From the NCBI RefSeq assembly GCF_002127325.2, contig NC_035433.2, forward strand, positions 122,728,088 through 122,792,087: a stretch of DNA of 64,000 nucleotides. Direction: 5' to 3'. Below, in pieces: positions 59,363 through 64,000 of the stretch. This DNA is from Helianthus annuus. Its lineage: Eukaryota; Streptophyta; Magnoliopsida; Asterales; Asteraceae. Numbering within the stretch: the stretch's first letter is position 1; every line of letters starts with the position of its first letter. The position numbers and the translations under genes are program-made. Below the pieces are notes generated by a model. The model worked only from the letters and a program-made list of their open reading frames with translations, had not been told where the DNA came from and did no database searches.

Positions 59363-60224
59363 CAATCAACAAACTCAAATAAAAAAATAAAATATACAAA
59401 AAAGACTTTGATAGAATATAATTTATTCATCATTCTTGCACTTTTAGTTTGCCTTTCAATTGTTCATTGGGTGTGTTATTTAGAAAGATGAAGGATAATA
59501 ATACCATCTAACCGCTTATGGTGTTAAGTAAAGTAGTTAAAGTTGTGAATTTTATTTTATAATCATGAGAAATCGTTATCAGAAAACTTACTACACTCCC
59601 ACCAATACCCAATTGCCTGCTAACCAACATGTTTAGTTCAAACGTAATTTTCACCGCGTATATGGCCTTCAAGAAGGTTAAAAACTGATTGCCAGTGGAG
59701 GCTGAATTCTAACGTGAGATCTCTGCAGAGATAAGACGCCTAGACCTCTACAACCCGCCAAGAAAGTTGGTTCAAGCTATAAGTTGTAAACTAAAGTTTG
59801 AAGTTATGTGTTTAGTAAAATAAGTGTACTTAAAATTTTATAATGACATACTGTGTATATATACCAAAAAATACTTGGTGCAATTTTATTTTAAAAATTT
59901 CGGGGATTTTCTAAACACACCTTCTTCTTCTTCTATTTTTTTTTTCAAACAGCCCAAACCCTACTTGATTTATCTAATTTAGGCCCAACTGCCTTTTTCA
60001 GGTGTTGGGTTAGGCTTAAATATTATGTGTTCATTGTGTTGTCCACTTGTCCTTGTGTACATATAGTTTTCGTAAATGGGCCAAGCAAAGAGTGAAATCC
60101 ACCATACTATTAATTTCAATCATATTCAGCAATAAAAGTAGGTTTTCTTGAGAATTATGTTGGAACAAAGAAAATTACATATATTACATTTTCAAGCAAT
60201 GATAAGTGGAAAAAGGTTGAGGAT
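59363..60224. other. Intergenic, no gene recognised
   Basis: AT-rich, with no clear repeat or coding signal. Confidence 0.5.
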
Positions 60225-60383
60225 CAATGGCGGATCCAACCCTGTATTGTGGATTCACATGAACCCACTTGGTTTGGAAAAAAATGGAAGAAAAAAAAAT
60301 AGTGAGAGCCTTGTATGATTTTAAAAAATAGTGAGAATCTATCAAAACAAACCCACTAAAAAAAGTTTCTGAATCCGCCACTG
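60225..60383. mobile_element. Short hAT-like MITE
   Basis: CAATGGCGGATCC and TGAATCCGCCACTG are inverted ends. The flanks TTGAGGAT and TTGATGTT agree only partly, so the target duplication is doubtful. 159 bp. Confidence 0.5.
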
Positions 60384-60692
60384 TTGATGTTTGCTTATTT
60401 ATGTCGATTTTCAATGAGGCTACGAAAATAAGTTCAGCTTAATTTACCTTTTTTTTCAGTATTCACTATTTAATTGTAGGATTATTTTTTGGGGTTTTTA
60501 TTTGTTTGTGAGTTGTATGTTACAAAAGAAGCATTCGGCATTGTAGCTTTCGATGAGAATGATTGCATGAGTTAGAGGCTTATAAGCTGAAAGAAAATTT
60601 TGATAAGTATTGTGGTTCATCTTTTAATTCCCATTAGTGTTGTTATGCATCTTAGATATAAGATGAAATTAAGTGACTTTTTGTAAGATATT

Positions 60693-62449
60693 TTATTTTG
60701 AGAACTCATGTAGAAATTCAAATTGTTTCACACTTTTGATGATTTCTTCGTAGTATGTCGAGGTACACAGAGAAGGCAATGTTGTTTCATGATTTCTTGT
60801 TCCTCTCTTTGTTTTTGTATGCATCTTTCTTAGTCTTGAGGAGAATGGGAGAGGAGAAGGGGTGAACTTTATCTTGACTTCATCTGATTTCCGTGTCTCG
60901 TACTTTTCCAAATCTTTCTTCTCAACAACAACCTCTTCTTCTTGCATTTCCAGACCATCATTACTCTTTCCACTTCGCAAGGTAATAGTGTAAACACTAT
61001 GCTTAGGACTTGTCTCTGATTTTGGGGGTAGTTTACCTTGAGACTCTATCTTACTCACTGTGCTAGCAAGTTGAGCCATTTGTTATTCTAAGTTCTTGAT
61101 GCTAGCTTTAGTCTCATGTTGGAATGCTTTGGTCTCTTGTTGGAATGTTTGAGTACTAGTAGCTAAACTTTTCACAATGTCTTCTAGAGATATTCCCGAG
61201 CTTCCCACTTGCTGTTGTGCCAATGGTTGTCTAGACCGATAGTTTTGTTGTTGTTGATTACCTTGGAATGGAGGGTGTTGCTGATATTGTGGAGGCCTTT
61301 GCTTGTAACTCATGTTGTGTGTGTGGGGGGGGGGGAGTCCTCAATTTTGATTGCCTCAGTGTTGTTTATACTGCCTTGAATTTTGTCCCTGGTACCCTCC
61401 ACTTGATTGTGCTTGTTCAGAATCTTCTTGTAGTGTGGGAACATATAAGTGGGGTGTCCAATTGTAGACATATTCCACAATCTCGAACTTATGGCTCAGC
61501 ACTCTTATCATTAGTGAATTGAATGACTACTTTTTTAACTCATCGAGTTAGGTTTTAATGTTTGGAGTGCTCATTTACTTGTCTGCTCGTGGAATATCTA
61601 TGTACCACTCTTCTTCCTGTGCTGAATGTTTAGTGTCTTCAGTTATGGAGATAATCAAGGCTTTGATCTGAGTTGGTGTCTTATCAAGTAAAGCCTCCAC
61701 ATGAGGCATTAATTAGACACCTTCCCAATGGTGCCAATGCTTCACAAAAGTACTAAAGTAGTTGATACTCAGATATGCCTTGCATACATCGGGGACATGG
61801 TTTCTTCCACCTTTCCCAGTAAGTATGTAAGGCTTCCTGATTAGCTTGTTTAATTTACGAAGGATGGAGGCTTTCACTCCTTTGAAGTCTTTGTCTAAGA
61901 ACAACCTTGCAAGATCATTCCAAGTGTTTACCAACCCCGGTGGTTAGGTAATAGAGTCGTTCTTTTGCTGAATCTTATAGAGCGAAAGGAAATGCCCTTT
62001 GTTTGATTTGATCTTTAGTAACATTCTGTGGTTTCATTCCAGAGCACATAATGTGGGAGTTTTTTGAGAAAATTCTCAGGAACTTCAATTTAAAGGCGCG
62101 GAAGTAAGGTAGCAAATAGATGAGACCAGATTTGAGTTCAAGTTTCTCCATGGCAGGGTAGTTAATGTAGATGGGTTATTAGGTGACATTGTAAATCACC
62201 CACTGTCTAAGGGCTTTTTCACCTGCCATTGTGGCTGTATAAATTGGAGATTCACGTGAGTTTTTTTCTTGGTGGGTATAGAAGGGTGAGTGTGGCGGAG
62301 TGATGGGTGTTTGTGGATGTGATGGTGATTCAGTTTCAATTTTTGATTCACTTGAGAGTATGTCTTTGTTGTTATCTCAATCTTTGGGCCAATCTTAAGC
62401 GGTGTACTTGTACTCAAAGATCTAGGCATAAAATGGTTAATCTTGTCGT
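60693..62449 (-). pseudogene. Ty3/gypsy (Athila/Tat-like) gag region, decayed
   Basis: The best-kept part is 61313-60693: PPQYQQHPPFQGNQQQQNYR, coiled segments (QTFQQETKAFQHETKASIKN), an in-frame TAA at 61080-61082, MAQLASTVSKIESQGKLP and YTITLRSGK, which is the post-nucleocapsid gag region of Athila-type elements. Upstream (61934-61713) NTWNDLARLFLDKDFKGVK resembles the gag core. Several stops and shifts separate the parts, and a run of 11 G (61325-61335) marks one lesion. Protease and pol are not seen, so the element is 3'-truncated or continues as unreadable sequence. The primer-binding site at 62450-62469 fixes the orientation. Confidence 0.65.
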
Positions 62450-62469
62450 ATCCCCGGCAATGACGCCAA
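62450..62469 (-). other. Primer-binding site, tRNA-Asp type
   Basis: The minus strand reads TTGGCGTCATTGCCGGGGAT, close to the tRNA-Asp-complementary site used by Athila/Tat gypsy elements. It lies directly upstream of the gag remnant. Confidence 0.7.
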
Positions 62470-62473
62470 TTTG

Positions 62474-64000
62474 TTGTGTGTCGAATTCATCAAATAAATA
62501 ATAAATAAACCCATTAATATGAGTGAAAATATGGTTTGTGTCCTCATGGAAACAGGTTAACCAATTATATCGAAAATGTTTTCAAGTGCAGATGATCAGA
62601 GTGTCGCGCCCCGGTCAAAGCTAATATTCATATGCCTATGAGTTAGCGGTAGTAAGGGGTCGATCCATGTAGAGTCTGTGGTTTGTGTTCGGACTTGGTC
62701 GATTATGAAGTTGTCACACTTATGAAGCTTGCAAGTTGATTTAATTGTTTTATTGGTTGGTTGGTTTGAAAAGATGTCGGAGTATACCGACAATTTGGTA
62801 GTAACTACTGAACTATGATTACTTAGAATTATGTGAAAACTTGATTACTTGATTAACAACAATAATTTGGAACAAGGTTCACACCTGGTTCGGTAATTGT
62901 AAGCCTAGCGTTCCTGCACGTTTTAACCTGATCTAGTTGAATTAGGTGATTAACGGGTGTAGTGTCACGTGGCTTAGGTGGCAAAAGCTATCAACGTTCA
63001 AGAATGGACGGCAGTGCACTTCGTTACCAAGAACATGTAAATCCTATCCTATGACAAGGCATAATTGCGCATATTCATTTCAAAAAGTCAAATTTCATTA
63101 CTCACTCGACAATTCATGAATTCAATACTAACGTAAGACAATTATCAAGAGATTCAAATACTAAACAACTTGTAATGAAATCAAATTAAACACAAATGTT
63201 GAAACCCTAAACATTCTTACAAAACCTACACCGGGGTGAAACCCGAGGAGACAAGTCGCTCATGGTTGAAGGAATGAAATCACCGGATGATGAACACGAG
63301 CAATAATCCATGACATTGATTCTTGAAGCAATGATGAAGATGATGGTTAAGGTTTGGTGATTAGTATGGATTGAATGGATTGATGATGAAGATGATGATG
63401 GATGGTTTCGGTGTTAGGGAATGATTATGGATGATTACGGATGAATGTGTTGATTGGGAATTGTTGTGGATGATGATTGTCTCCAAAAAGGCTCCAAGAA
63501 CAAGTGGTTCCATTCAAAATTCCGTAACCCCTTGTTAATACCCCAAAAAATGCCCAAAACTTAGTCAAAATTGGCTCAAATGGGAAAATCAGCGTTGCAA
63601 ATAAAGAAGCCGAATGGCCAACGGGCAAGCCTTGCGTCGGTGACGCAATGTGGAATTTGCATGTTTAATCGACGCGCTCCGCTACTGCATATGGTCCATT
63701 CTGAACGACGGAAAGCATCGGTGACGCGGCTTTGGGCCGTCGCCGATGCAACCCCTATTACTGGCGATGTTTTCTTCGTTCCATGTTTCCAATTGATCTT
63801 GTTTGCTCCCTGATGCTTCGTAAAGCTCCCGAATAGCTCCTTACACACTGTTAAACCTGCAAAACATAATTTCTTTCAAAGTAGGCCATTTGAAACCAAA
63901 GTTCACATAAAACACAAACTTAATATGGTAAAGCAATGGGTTTTGAACCGCGTATCAGCAGATACGATTGTTTTAGAGGATGTATTTTGATTTAAACCAA
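62474..64000 (-). repeat. Probable 5' LTR of the Athila/Tat-like element, cut by the window edge
   Basis: By position this sequence, immediately upstream of the primer-binding site, should be the LTR, with its end near ACACACAACA at about 62475. Neither the TG start nor a partner LTR is in view. GTGTCGCGCCCCGG at about 62600 could mark a different boundary. No host gene was recognised; 63590-63790 is comparatively GC-rich with GTGACGC words. Confidence 0.4.

Overview
The window is nuclear DNA of a flowering plant, almost certainly a eudicot. The signs are split genes with plant-type introns, a dirigent gene, an ICE1-type bHLH remnant, Ty3/gypsy and Ty1/copia elements, plant-type Helitrons, and many short AT-rich DNA transposons. 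The retroelement proteins and the many degenerate hAT-type repeats rich in GACCCG or GGCTCG look most like a daisy-family (Asteraceae) genome. That last step is an impression and was not tested.

Three host genes look complete, all on the minus strand. (1) A single-exon dirigent protein gene (6159-6716). (2) A five-exon YRDC/TsaC-type threonylcarbamoyl-AMP synthase gene (16176-20067), whose third intron has taken up two hAT-type MITEs. (3) An eight-exon RING-CH (RINGv) membrane E3 ligase gene (25569-31603), with one GC-AG intron and a 3-codon uORF overlapping the start codon. A fourth gene, ICE1/SCREAM-like (22008-23239), is a broken remnant lacking its first exon.

The rest is a layered transposon landscape. 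From left to right: the 3' part of a Tekay-like gypsy element with its LTR (1-4316); a Mutator-type foldback element (7757-8300) whose right target duplication is split by a 5.9-kb Helitron (8303-14190) carrying pieces of a TRF-like Myb gene; SINEs and MITEs around YRDC; hAT and Mutator-like MITEs around the RINGv gene; a small Helitron (33440-34464); a gypsy 3' remnant with LTR (37930-40252); a complete but decayed copia element (40788-47735); a Harbinger element carrying only a broken ORF1 (48440-50548); a Mutator-like element with a 9-bp target duplication (50901-52234); a second gene-carrying Helitron (52269-55919); a hAT element with a 422-bp palindrome nested inside it (58372-59354); and the 5' end of an Athila/Tat-like gypsy element entering from the right on the minus strand (about 60693-64000).

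The host genes share no evident pathway: cell-wall/lignan chemistry, tRNA t6A modification and protein ubiquitination. I saw no gene cluster, CRISPR array, tRNA or rRNA. The most informative content is nested transposition that can be dated by exact target-site duplications, plus gene fragments captured by Helitrons and a Mutator-like element.
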